DNA from: Spongilla lacustris
Lineage: Eukaryota > Porifera > Demospongiae > Spongillida > Spongillidae
Direction of reading: 5' to 3'
Assembly: GCA_949361645.1 (NCBI GenBank)
Contig: OX442431.1
Coordinates: forward strand, 1,195,696-1,259,695
DNA: 64,000 nt
The notes beneath the pieces were generated by a model that did no database searches, was not told the DNA's origin, and was given only the letters and a program-made list of their open reading frames with translations. Each line of letters opens with the position of its first letter. Position 1 is the stretch's first letter. The position numbers and the translations under genes were made by a program. Shown here one piece after another: positions 11,160-22,110 of the stretch.

Positions 11160-11427
11160 CAAGTATATAAAGGTGGTATATAGGATTTGAAGGCAATACT
11201 GAGTGGTGTAAAAAGCAGGGAATTTCCGAAACAAGGGTTGAATGATAAGGAAAAACGAAATAGTCCTATATTTAGCACATACATGAACAATGTATAGTTC
11301 TACAATGTGTGCCGGCTAAATATAGAACTATTTCATTTTTCCCTTGTTTCCCTGCTTTTTACGTCACCATTGCCTTCAAATCCTATATACCACCAACTTT
11401 CTCATAGAGAATGTTTTTATATACTTG
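11160..11427. mobile_element. foldback element, AAGTATATAAA family, copy 1
   Basis: The left part (GTGGTATATAGGATTTGAAG, then GTGTAAAAAGCAGGGAA) is complementary to the right part (CTTCAAATCCTATATACCAC), giving a long imperfect hairpin. Compared with the copy at 15770-16054 the left arm lacks the AACATTCTC...TTCTC segment, so it is a damaged member. No coding capacity. Confidence 0.75.
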
Positions 11428-12849
11428 TTTATTCATAACTGGATTCATATGCTTCAAAAAGTCATAATATATTAACTGAATTTCATAACTCATGTTGCAA
11501 TAGACATATTCACATATGCTACTATCTAAACTTGGTATATAGAATATCATTTATATTGTACTAACTCAGCCATAGATGATAAATATTGTTCAGTCTATCA
11601 ACATAAAAGTAGTGATACCAGGGAAACTTTATCTTCTCATATAAGTATGTTTTCTTCTTCATATGACAGCAACAGGTGTGTCCACCATCTCTTCCTTCAT
11701 TACAGTACCCTGCAAATTAAAGTGATCTGTGTCAACTCAACTTCACCTCACTCCATGCACCAGATGATACACTCAGCATGCTTAAATGTACTTAACAAGC
11801 AGGGTCCTTCACAAGCAGCTAAGCATGCATGTGCCCACCAAAACTGAAGCCATACCTATGTTATCAGCAATCACACATCTGACCTCTGCTCAATCATTTA
11901 GAGATCGATCATCCAAATTTAATACAACTAATTTATTTCCTGTACATGTATGAATGCATTACCCACAACCTACATTGTAAATTTTAGCTGGAACGTCGTT
12001 CAAAATTATGAACAGCTCAGGGTCCGGCAATGTTAAAATTTCTGTTTCACTGACTTGGACTTCAGATAATGTTTTGTTTAATGGTCGGTGTGTAGTGGCA
12101 GAGGATATAGGTAAGACAGCATGCATCTACTAAAATGGAAATGTGCAAACAAGTGTCGGCTGCTCACTATTGGTAAAATTGAAGTTGTAAGTATTTATGA
12201 GGGGAGAAGGGAGGGAGTAGGGGTAGGAGGGGAGGGAATACAGATATGAGGGGAGGAGTTGGGATAGGAGGGGAGGAGTGGGGGTAGGACTAGGAGGGAG
12301 TAGGGGTATGAGGGAAGGAGTGGGAGAATAGATTTAGGGTGGGGGTCGGACCCCCCCCCCCCTTTCGTATATGAAGAATGACGTAATGCAACTGTAATCT
12401 ATGCAGCGTTCTGCATGTTACCGTTCTTGGATTTGCAAGCTTGCACATCGTTCAAGCCAAGCGGGATCTATATCAATCCTCCTATATTAACGAAATTTAA
12501 TTTTGCATGTGTGGTTAATTTGTATTTAATTGCACTATCGATCGAATGGAATTGAGGTAAGCGATCAAAAAACGTGAATGGGATTGGATCTCAGACTCTT
12601 TTCCTCAGAAAATAGGTAGCTATAAAGCTAAAGAAACTAAACATAGTAAAACATACACGAGTCGTTTATAGACCTATGTTGCGTGGATTTATCATTTATC
12701 ACTCATGCTTTAGCTATGTGCCAGGATGTTGCGCAATTTATAAATTGTTGCGCACTACGTGGATTCACACATACGTACATAATGCGCAGCGCAATTTATT
12801 AATTGCGCAAATTGATAGACAACTATTTTAGTTAATTGATTTGAATTAA
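11428..12849. other. no gene; purine-rich tract
   Basis: AT-rich DNA. 12195-12330 is a purine-rich degenerate array (units such as AGGGGAGGAGTGGGGGTAGG). Around 12340 a poly-C run followed by CCTTTCGTAT resembles the ends of the short G-rich elements seen at 23540 and 46025. I see no exon-like open frame. Confidence 0.45.
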
Positions 12850-14885
12850 TAATGTCTTGTCGAAACATGATAAAGGTGGCAAATTTACTGGTGAAATGAA
12901 ATTGCACTGTGGCAAAAGTCAACAATTATGTCTCGTCACTGATTATGGCACATCACTACATCACCACCCCGCCTGCAGGTCACTGCATGATGGCCTAGAG
13001 GCGACATAGTGGGCATAATGAACCCGGACAAATCATGGCCAAGCCACCATCTTAAGGGCTACCAAGAACTCATTAGGTTCCAAGTGGAGGCCAAGTGCAG
13101 CACTGAGATGGTACCACAGACAACCAGGAAGCAGTGTGAAGGGCTGACTCAGACAAAATACGGGCCTTGTTAGCAACCGAAGAAGACACTAACAATGTCT
13201 GGAACAGACGATTATCAAGTTTTTGGGACAAAGTTCTCTGTTTGATAGGAGAGGACAGAACAGATTCCACAGAAATGGCGTCAGATGGAAGGACCTGGAT
13301 GTTAAAAAGATTAATTGCCTGCACAAGATACTGATCAGATACTGATCATCTCTGTCACCAAAGCCAGAGGAGCACACAGAAGCAATAAATGCTGCACTAG
13401 AATGGTGAGAAAGAGACCGCAAGCCAAGGCCACCATAGCGTAGACTGAGCTGAACCTGCTGCCATGTGGAGTCAGAGGTGTCCCATACAAAGCAGTCTTT
13501 AAAACACTGTCTGACATCATTATCAAAAAGCTGCAAAGGATCAGAGACCAAACTTGGAGGAACTGGCTTACAAAAACTCCCACATACACACAACAGAATT
13601 AGTGCCACCTGGGGATCAATGGTTGCAATCTCAACAAGTTTAGAGAGCAACTTCACAGCATCAAGACACTTTGAGGCAATGAAATTTGCACAGAAAAGGT
13701 AATCACTGATGGGGGCTCCTAGAATGACCATGTGAGGTAAGTGTGATGTTTTCATTGCAGCTGGAAAGGAATGTAGATCATTTCGGCTAAAGACTTCACA
13801 CTTGCTTAAAATGCCCAAAGATGGACCAAATTCCTCTAGAATTGACACAGCCCGCAATACTGATGCCTTCTTACCAGCCAGTACCCCATCATCCAAGAAC
13901 AATGCTCGGAAAAGTAGATCAAGGTGCTTTCATCTGCATCAATGGCTGATACTACTTTGTGAAGAACCAAAGCAAAGAATAAAGGACCCAATGGGTCTCC
14001 CTGTTGTACCCCTGCCTCAGAGGATAACTGACTTAAAGAATGCCACAGTAATGGGTGTGACCCGTAGCACCAACTAGCCCTCGGGAAAAAAGTAGCACAC
14101 TCATCCAGTAGAGCCTGCCGAGACACAAGATTGAATACATTCTTCATGTCTATCTTGAGGACTACAAAGTCATCACTATTCCAGTGCTCAACCAAGCATC
14201 GTCTTAAACCATGGATGACCTTTTCTGAACCTAGGGTGCAGGACACTCCAAACTGAAGGGGTTGGAAGAAGTCAGATGCCTTCTCCTTTACCAGAGCACA
14301 CAAACACTTCCCAGTGAGCCGTCTAAAAGTCTCCCCAACAGCAATTGGACGGATATCAGGAGGGCACCCTTCCTTCTGTTTGTTCGAGGCTGTTAAGCTA
14401 CCTCCAGCTAAGAATTTAGACACTGACGAGGGAGCTTTACCTGATGCCAAAAAATTGACAATATCCCTCAGAGATGAGCAAATCCATGTTTGTAAGGGGA
14501 TGCTAGCAACATCCAAAAGATGTTGAACTCATAGTCCTGAGGGACCAGCAGCAGTTCCTTTTGGAAAGGATCTTAACATGGAAAGAATGAGGACTGATCA
14601 AGAGGGAATTTGTTGGGATATCAGGTACTGTGGACAGAGGGCAACTGGGATGTTTGGCTTGCAGCAAATGCCAGGTGTTATTGATGTCTGGAGCAATCCC
14701 TGATGACTGAAGCACTCTGTATGCTTTCCCATACAAACCTACTGCCGATTATATGAGCCTCTGTGTGTCATCTGCACGTGTGTCGTGGGTTCTGCTGGGG
14801 ATGGGAGCAATGGACATAGCTGTTACTTGATTCCAAAGCAAGTTCAGCTCATTTTTGGACCAAGGGTCACATAGATGGTCAACAG
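12850..14885 (-). pseudogene. decayed reverse transcriptase of a non-LTR-like retroelement
   Basis: Read on the minus strand, fragments in changing frames follow one reverse-transcriptase protein from 14885 down to about 12850. They are an upstream region (DPWSKNELNLLWNQ, AYRVLQSSGIAP), IRPIAVGETFRRLTGKCL, the first catalytic box VLKIDMKNVFNLVSRQAL, GVQQGDPLGPLFF, the FLDDG active-site box near 13900, GGLGLRSLSHHSSAAFIAS, and a C-terminal Cys/His region SPLGHHAVTCRRGGDVV near 12985. At least four frameshifts and several stops separate them (for example a stop before SAVGLYGK near 14755, and a shift just before FLDDG). Reverse transcriptases of this type are common in marine invertebrate genomes. 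No 5' ORF, LTRs or poly-A tail could be delimited, so class assignment is tentative. No host function is expected. Confidence 0.85.
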
Positions 14886-15601
14886 AGAATAATAATAATC
14901 AACATATAGAATAATGTCACGCAAGTGAACAGAAAAGTAAATAATATATATCTGAGCCACCACTTAATAAACAAGTTCTAGTAGACCAGCCCCATAATCC
15001 GTATATGGTATTGTATGTGTTATTATTACATCATCCCTAAAAAAACAAAAAAAATAAATGCATGCACCCCCCGGACCCAACATCCGGACCGTCAATTTTG
15101 TGCATCCAGGTGCAGGCAAAAATTATTATATGAAGGCCGCGGTGCCCTAAACCCGGCCCGGCACGGCGCAACGAAAGGCAAGACAATATAAAAAGACTCA
15201 GTATAGGCAAGCAGCATCCGTATAAAATACATACAATGGTTCTACCACCAGTAGTGGTGGTATAGGACTGGAGTCTGGAGGCATCGATGGCCTCAATGCC
15301 CCATTCGCCCTGTAAAGCATCGACATACAACTTCTCCTCCTCTGGAGACAATGGCTTGGCATCGGCAGGAAGCCGCGATCCGCCAGAGATTAAATTCAGT
15401 AGTACGCAGCAAGCACCCATGGCTGATCTTATTTGGTGATTTGGGGTTTCATCGGCAGATATTATTTATGTAATAACAGTCATTATAAAGTCACATGCCT
15501 TCTATTTCTATAATAACGGACATCACAAAAATCACATAGAAAAAAAAAATCCGCAAAATAATCAGTCGCGAGACTCACAGTCCTAGTTTATACATGCACG
15601 A

Positions 15602-15633
<32 letters not shown>

Positions 15634-15769
15634 TCCTGAAACATTTCGTCGGTCGTGAGTTGAATCATAAACAGCCTCTCTTTAATGGCATATATATATA
15701 TAACACGAAACATATAGTCTATAGCCGGTTCCCACAAGGTTCCCGCTGCCCGTTCGTACATTAATTATA
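14886..15769. other. no gene recognised; one minus-strand ORF and poly-C run
   Basis: A 127-codon minus-strand frame (15420-15037) starts MGACCVLLNLISGG and includes KPLSPEEEKLYVDALQGEWG. Its first 60 residues look protein-like and a possible donor (GTG|GTAGAA) follows, but I recognise no family, and the second half is low quality. 15603-15632 is a run of about 30 C. Nothing else stands out. Confidence 0.3.
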
Positions 15770-16054
15770 CAAGATATAAAAAACATTCTCTCTGAGAAAG
15801 GTAGTGGTATATAGGATTTGAAAGAAATGGTGGTGTAAAAAGGAAGGGAACAAGGGATTCATGCAGAGGAGATACAATGATTATTCCTATATTTAGCAAC
15901 ATAATAGTAATGACGTTCTATACAGTGCTAAATATAGGAATAATCATTGTATCTCCTCTGCATGAATCCCTTGTTCCCTTCCTTTTTACACCACCATTTC
16001 TTTCAAATCCTATATACCACTACCTTTCTCAGAGAGAATGTTTTTTATATCTTG
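15770..16054. mobile_element. foldback element, AAGATATAAAA family, copy 2 (near-perfect hairpin)
   Basis: A 285-bp palindrome. CAAGATATAAAAAACATTCT at 15770 pairs with the end at 16054, and pairing continues through GGTGGTGTAAAAAGGAAGGG and CCTATATTTAGCA to a loop of about 30 bp near 15910. The arms are about 125 bp and nearly identical, so it looks recent. It shares its outer 70 bp with the damaged element at 11160-11427. Transcription through it would give a long hairpin RNA. Confidence 0.85.
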
Positions 16055-16187
16055 TTTCACTCTTTTTTTTTAATAAGTGACTAATAGTATATAGGTGTAC
16101 ATGTAGTACAATGTTGAATACGATTGTACGATAAAATCCAGCCGTTGTAATTCCCACGTTTATTGCCTAGCAACACAATGTTTACAG

Positions 16188-16546
16188 TTATGTTACATTT
16201 GTAGCTGTTCCATTAGTTCGAAACTCACGCGCCAAGCTTTCCCTCTTAGAAGCTCGTTTCTGGTCTGAGTTCAGTTCATAACGTCGCTTCTTAGAAGCTC
16301 GCACCGCAACAGAATTCTTTTCCTGTTGCCACCTCTTAGAAGCTCGGTTCGACTCCAGATTTGCTCTGTACATGTCACGAGCTGAGCCTCAGCAGACGCC
16401 CGCCTTTGTTCAGCATCAGCATCGTACCGGTACCGAACTCGGGAGGACTCTAACTCATAGTCTCGATGTAGGAGGTATTCCTCTAGTCGCTTAGCTTTCC
16501 TCTTTCGTAGCCGTAAACGGTAAAGGCATTTTGACAAATACAACAT
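16188..16546 (-). pseudogene. Arg/Ser-rich repeat ORF fragment, probably mobile-element derived
   Basis: Two overlapping minus-strand frames form one protein broken by a frameshift near 16375: first YLSKCLYRLRLRKRKAKRLE and YDADAEQRRASAEA, then MYRANLESNRASKRWQQEKN, VRASKKRRYELNSDQKRASK, RESLAREFRTNGTATNVT. The spaced RASKR/RRAS units are a short basic repeat of the kind I associate with N-termini of mobile-element proteins in sponges; that association is from memory. No catalytic domain is visible. Confidence 0.4.
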
Positions 16547-17228
16547 CGCTAGCTAAAAATGGTGAGCAAAACTAAAAACACAAACGAAACTCACACCTGT
16601 AAGTGTTCCATGCCAATCATACACAATCCACAATTCTGAAGCATTGTCATGGAAACGGTTTTAATATAGGCTAACTCTCTATATTACGTGAGATTACGTA
16701 CTGATATCTTGGCGCGCGAGAACAGCTGCAAATTACGTATATTGGTTACATGCTTTATTTATATATCTGATACCTGAAGATGTATTGTCAGATTTTTCTA
16801 CGATTTTTGGTGTAACTGGCGCTCTTTAAAACCTTTCCTATCTCGAGTTATACTCACCCATAAAGACGACGACGACGACGACGACGACGACTATGGACAA
16901 ATTACGGTCTGGGAACGAGAACTACGAGCTTTTTTGTTCTCTTAAAGTACACGGTCTAGCGACTTGAACAAAACATGAAAATGATCGTCTTTCCATTGTG
17001 GATCGATAGCAATAAAGAGCTGCACTATCCGTTTCTCGGTTCGTGAGTTATACGCGGGACGCGTTTTTTTAATGATATTCATGATACGGCACAAATCCTA
17101 TATGAGAGTTACTGCCGTAACCTCGATAGACCCTATGCACACGCATAAATGATAATTATCATCACGTGATTCGCTTGTGACTTCTTTAAGACTGATAGTT
17201 TTACGAGGTAAAGGAGGGTACTGTTGAG

Positions 17229-18240
17229 TTGGATATCATCAAAAAATGCTTAAAACCTTCAAAAACGAAGAATTATGTGAGCTCTCTGTGCAACGTGTCG
17301 CTCTGGTGTTTTGATCGCCGCTGTACGCAATGCAACACCTTGTTTTCCCTCTGGTGGTCGGTAGAAGCGAATAAGAATATAAGTTTTAGAATAGCATGCT
17401 TATGTACCATCCATAGAGTGCGCCAAAAAAGGTTTTACCTTACCTGTACTAAGCGAACGGGCATAATTCAATTTTTTTGTGGATGGAATAGGGCAAACTG
17501 TGCTCCCTTTTGCCACTTGTATTCAAACATGCATTCACAAAGAAGAGTAGAACATCATTCTAGAAAGGTTCAAAAGTGCGCATCATCTTACAGCACTTTT
17601 GGATCATGTTCTGTTGCGGAGTTATTCTATTTTGAATTCCATCGATGTCCCGAAATTGTAAACTTGCGATATCATTCGTAAGGGAGTTGCTCTGATGTTT
17701 CAGTTGACCCTGTTCCAGTCACTATTGCAGGTTGTGAAACTGTCTTTAGCATAACATGACATATAGGTTTGGTGTGTCTCATGCCTCTTCATGATCAGCT
17801 AACAATTGGTCCTCATTATGCATGGTTCAGTGGCTGAACCCTCTTATTCACTGGCCTATAGTAAAGTGAAGAAGAGTATGCGACAATCATTTTAAAAGTT
17901 TGATGGTAGATGCATTTATTCCGTACTTGACTGCACAGAGATATTTATAGAGAGACCTATTTATCTTGTTGCATACAAGGCCAATATACCATTTCTTATT
18001 GCTATATATTATCCCTGAGGGCACTTTCTCTTTCCTTTCAAAACCTGGAAGAGCATGCATTTATTCAGCAAGTACAGAGCAATATGGCATTTTAGAAAAT
18101 CTGTTCCCTGGTGACATCACATTAGCTGATCATGGCTTCACAGTGGAAGATGCAGTGTTGCTCCTGCTATCAATACTGAAGGTAAAAAAAAAAAATATCA
18201 GAAGGCTGGTCAAGGGAAATATATATCACATGCAAGAATT
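17229..18240 (+). pseudogene. DDE_Tnp_4-like transposase remnant
   Basis: Fragments in several frames, broken by many stops, still line up with THAP/DDE_Tnp_4 transposases: RFGVSHAS, LNPLIHWP, then GTFSFLSKPGRAC in place of the usual SFLSKxWGGR. GILENLFPGDITLADHGFTV follows, matching the conserved GILxxLxPGDxxLADRGF that carries a catalytic Asp. The coding potential is lost. It belongs to the TIR element 17047-19362. Confidence 0.65.
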
Positions 18241-18700
18241 CACGTTGAATTAAAATGTGATTTCTCTCTTATATACAATTCTGAAGGACAAATTATGATC
18301 ACACTTCTAAAAAACAATTGAAATGATATTTATACAATCATACTGATGTGTGAATCAGTTGTACCATTCAATTAAAACATGCATACATGCTTGAGTCATT
18401 TTTTTTAAGTTGCAGCTGTCAGTCTGGACAATACGTTTCCATATTTAAATATGCATGCCACATGGAATCACTTGATTGGACAGCTAGAATTATTGCAGCC
18501 AATTATACTGAGCTTTGCCAGTCTCCTCTTTATATGTTCCTCTTCTGCTGCGGATGAATTTGTGTTGCTACTTTTTGATTTCAGTACCATTTCCCAATAA
18601 TTTCTGGAAGAATAGGTAAAAGGTTTGTACCTTGTTTTGTGACAGTGCTTAACCTTAGAGATAGATCAGTTTAAAAAATAAAATAAAATAAGCACTACAT

Positions 18701-18913
18701 TCATGGCAATGCCGCTAGGCCTATAGCTAATACGGCATCTTTGGCTGGCTTTGTTAGGTCAAGACATATGTTTAGCTGTTTGATTTGCAGCAGCTTTATG
18801 TCACTTACGTAGCCCGCTGAAAAGTACGTCCGGCCGAACTTCTGCACTTCCATATAGGCTTTCAACTCCTCTTTTTTGTAAGAACTTGGAGAATGAACCA
18901 AACAAATGCACAT
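18701..18913 (-). pseudogene. second-ORF fragment inside the Harbinger-like element
   Basis: A 70-codon minus-strand frame with YKKEELKAYMEVQKFG and YFSAGYVSDIKL. This resembles the YxKxxLKAYKSLxAYxxFxxGWV opening of proteins that I recall next to SWIM/YqaJ domains in invertebrate mobile elements. No zinc finger or nuclease region remains. Weak evidence; the position within the TIR element supports a mobile origin. Confidence 0.3.
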
Positions 18914-19362
18914 GTAGAAAAAAAATCTACTGAAGTGCTAGACACATTTCTGGATCCTGGCATCAATCGGAGCATGTTGCGGATCGCTCGACAAACTCAA
19001 CAGGTCAAGTTTCTTATTGCTCTGATGCAGCGCTGCTTCCCCGCAGTGTCTAGCTACTTGTAAACATCGGATTCCTCGTCGCACTACATTGTGTCATGTC
19101 ACATGACTGCCACACCCTAATTTATTAATTTATGCGTGTGCATAGGGTCTATAAGATGTTTTCACTGACTTGAAGGATAAGCTATGATAAGGTGTCCGCT
19201 GGTGCATAATTTTACCGTATATAGCATGACAAGCACAATGCATCTGACAGTTCAATATATAGGAACTGCAAGCTATAGTCTCTTGCCTACATGTATCTCG
19301 AGAGTTTCATATAGGATTTGTATCATGAATATCAAAAACGCGACCCGCGTATAAGTTATAAC

Positions 19363-21243
19363 TAATACACTACTTGAACATGCATGCAAGTTTACTCTTT
19401 GATATATGAACACTTTAACTCTTTGGGCGCCAAGTGCACATTCGCATTATGTCCACTGATGATAGCACACAAATGGACTCATGCACAATGATTAATGATG
19501 GCTCTATTTCGTAGATCATGCAGTGGAGTTAAGGAGGAGGAGGAGTATATGCCAGCTAGGCAGCCAGCTATATAGGGGTAGCACTATAGCAAGAAGTATA
19601 GTATATACAACTCGTCAAATTCCTGCATGCAACACTGCATACACTGTCATATGTGCTATAGACTCGATGTGCTGACAAGTTGTGGATACTACTTGAGTGA
19701 CCCCCCCGGCTGGGGCATTGGGAGGAATTTGACCTTGCATGGATCTTAGCAGGATAGCCCGAGCATTCTATAGCTTGATCTGTTACCTTGACAGAATATT
19801 TTGTTGCTAATATGTTCTGTTCTCTCGCAACAAATAATTGTAACAAATCAGTGTTATCACAGATGCATGGACATTCATGGCCACCATGCCCTGATATGTT
19901 ATTCAGGTGGTGATGTATACATGCATAGTCTAAAGGCACAGCCGTCTTACATGTAGTGACAGCTTCCGCAGATTTCTGCCATAGGCCCGGATCCTGAACT
20001 TGAAAGAGCCACTTCCAGGACCTACATATGTAGGCCAGTCAACAACATTCTATGAGGACATCCATAACACAGAGACCACATGTTAATAAAGCATGAGTCA
20101 AGCTATGCATCGCATGGACACAGGAGACCATTTGAGATGGGCACAAGTGCATGCATGATATAGCCATAATCTGCATGGAACACAGATGGGTCAAAGTGGA
20201 GCTGGGCTGAGTTTGAGCCTGGGAGAAGGTATAGCTGAATTACAAATATGCATACATAGCAATGCCGACAAGGAAGCCTTGTCAATATTTTAGAATGAAG
20301 ATTGCTTGGGATACCTGTCTGATTTATTTATTATGTATATATTATTGACTAGGTCAGTTTTTATCCGCAATCGATTCCTATAGGCTTGTGCAACAAAATT
20401 AATGCACATGCACGTGCACGTGGGTTGGTTCGATGTGTCAGTTATTGGATTTTACACAAGTATAGCATTTATATGGTCAAACGCATAATAAAACGTAGAA
20501 TACCTTTTAATTCAATCAACACGATCCTCTCATGAATGCACAGATTTGCATACAGCACTGACGCTTTCACGACTTTAAAAAAATCCTATATACGACCACA
20601 AGCACGGCCGGATCGATATCAGGGGCTCAGTCGAGCTATAGCTGACGTGTAACCTCAAGTTGCTACTTCTGGCGGTTCAATCCGTTCTAAAGTATTTTAC
20701 GTACCTACACTGGCTACACAAGACATGCCGGCCGGCCGTGGGGGTACCATGCAGGTTGGTATGTTGTGGTGTAACTGTTAACGTAAAACTAACAAAGTAG
20801 ACCTTTGAGCACACTGAGGTCACTGACTTGTTGATTCTCATCTCGCTACATATGATATTTTAAAGAAAGCCTGCTTAAAATCCCGCGCCTCAAAAGCATC
20901 TCTATTGTATAATAAAATGGGCAGTCTCCTAAATTCTGCGGTAAGAAACCGGATCCGGTGTCATAGGGTCAGGGTATACGGTCCGGCCCAATTTCCGGTC
21001 CGGCTGACCCGTATTCCCCCCACCCTGGACCGTATTCCCTGGTTTTAAATACATGCATGTATATATATATTGTATATGTATATTCCACCCCTTGCATGCA
21101 CGTAAGGGCTGGCACATATGGTTCGAAAAGCAAAAGCCAATGATCGCAGGTCGTCAACTATATATGCAGGACTTGTTACATGTTTCCGTTTGGTTCGATC
21201 GAAAATGACCGCATGCAGCTTCTATAACAATTAACACTGTTTA
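19363..21243. other. no gene recognised
   Basis: AT-rich intergenic DNA rich in CATGCATG and TACATGTA words. 20945-21045 is a GC-rich cluster of small nested palindromes (ACCGGATCCGGT; GGTATACGGTCC against GGACCGTATTCC) that could be a decayed hairpin element. Open frames at 19568-19939 and 20103-20285 have no coding features that I can defend. Confidence 0.4.
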
Positions 21244-22110
21244 TATAATCAGAGATAATATATAGAGGGATTGGAAACGGGGCCAATCAACACTAATCAA
21301 CGCGCGCATTCCTCGAACGAATCCTTACAAGCGGTTAGATAGAACTTAGAAAATTTTACAACAGACACCCAGGATGGAGGGAGTGTGACACTTTATTCCT
21401 CGCACTCAGCATGGTCAATGATCGTACCCAAGCCACCAGTGAATTGGGACAAAGGGAAGGAGACACTGCGTGAGTTTATTACTGATGAAAAGTGCCGAAA
21501 CATCGATTTTCTTCTGCCCATCCATCACCTTTGAAGAAATGTACAGAACGATTGGGACGTGGTTTACCTTTAAAAACATGCGATGGGCACACAACCAACA
21601 TAGCTCTACCATAATAATATATTAAAACCAGCTACCATCGTAACAAAAAGCCGTGGCTCCCCCAGAGAGTAAGGGTACCCAAAACATCATAGCGAGGTTT
21701 CTGAAGATGCTATACGCAAACAACATAGCGATGGGCACATACTAGACTATGAGCAGTAAATACACAAATAATGACGTGGACAGTTTATTTAGATCGACGG
21801 ATTCTCCCCCCAAAGTAAAAAAATGGCCATTTTTATTTTATTTTTTGGTTAAACAATGGCGCAAAATCGAATCTATAAGTACTCAATGAATCTTTAGTTG
21901 ATCGTCTATCGACTACTGTATTTAAACTTGAGAAAGGATGTTTCATTACCTTGTGACATTCAAGACTTCAATTCAAGCCTACAATTCCGCCCCCTTTTTT
22001 GGTCAACGTAGGTGCGATTCACGCGTGCAAGGATAGGGCGCGCTAAAATTGCTAAAGTATATGGCGCACGTGATTTGTTTCCAATCCCTTTATATATTAT
22101 CTCTGATATA
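21244..22110. mobile_element. 867-bp TIR element, non-autonomous
   Basis: AGAGATAATATATAGAGGGA with TTGGAAAC at 21251-21278 is repeated inverted at 22077-22107 (two mismatches). The interior has short minus-strand frames only and no recognisable transposase. Probably a MITE or a deleted DNA transposon. Confidence 0.6.

Larger units (their letters stand above)
17047..19362 (+). mobile_element. dead PIF/Harbinger-type DNA transposon with TIRs
   Basis: The ends are inverted: GTTATACGCGGGACGCGTTT at 17047, followed inward by GATATTCATGATAC, CAAATCCTATATGA and GACCCTATGCACACGCATAA. The same blocks recur in reverse order and orientation at 19131-19362, where about 150 bp extra separates them. Inside are a plus-strand transposase remnant (17229-18240) and a minus-strand ORF fragment (18701-18913). 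TIRs, a DDE_Tnp_4-like remnant and a second ORF fit PIF/Harbinger architecture. Target-site duplications are not clear. Confidence 0.7.

Noticed and set aside
11008..11234. Minus-strand frame with ATNHVVCARGLWDGFDRAFS
   Set aside because: Looks protein-like but no family is recognised, no upstream or downstream exon is visible, and it abuts a foldback element.
19568..20285. Minus-strand ORFs of 123 and 60 codons
   Set aside because: Cys/His/Ser-rich by chance composition, no motif, no splice sites, no partner exons.
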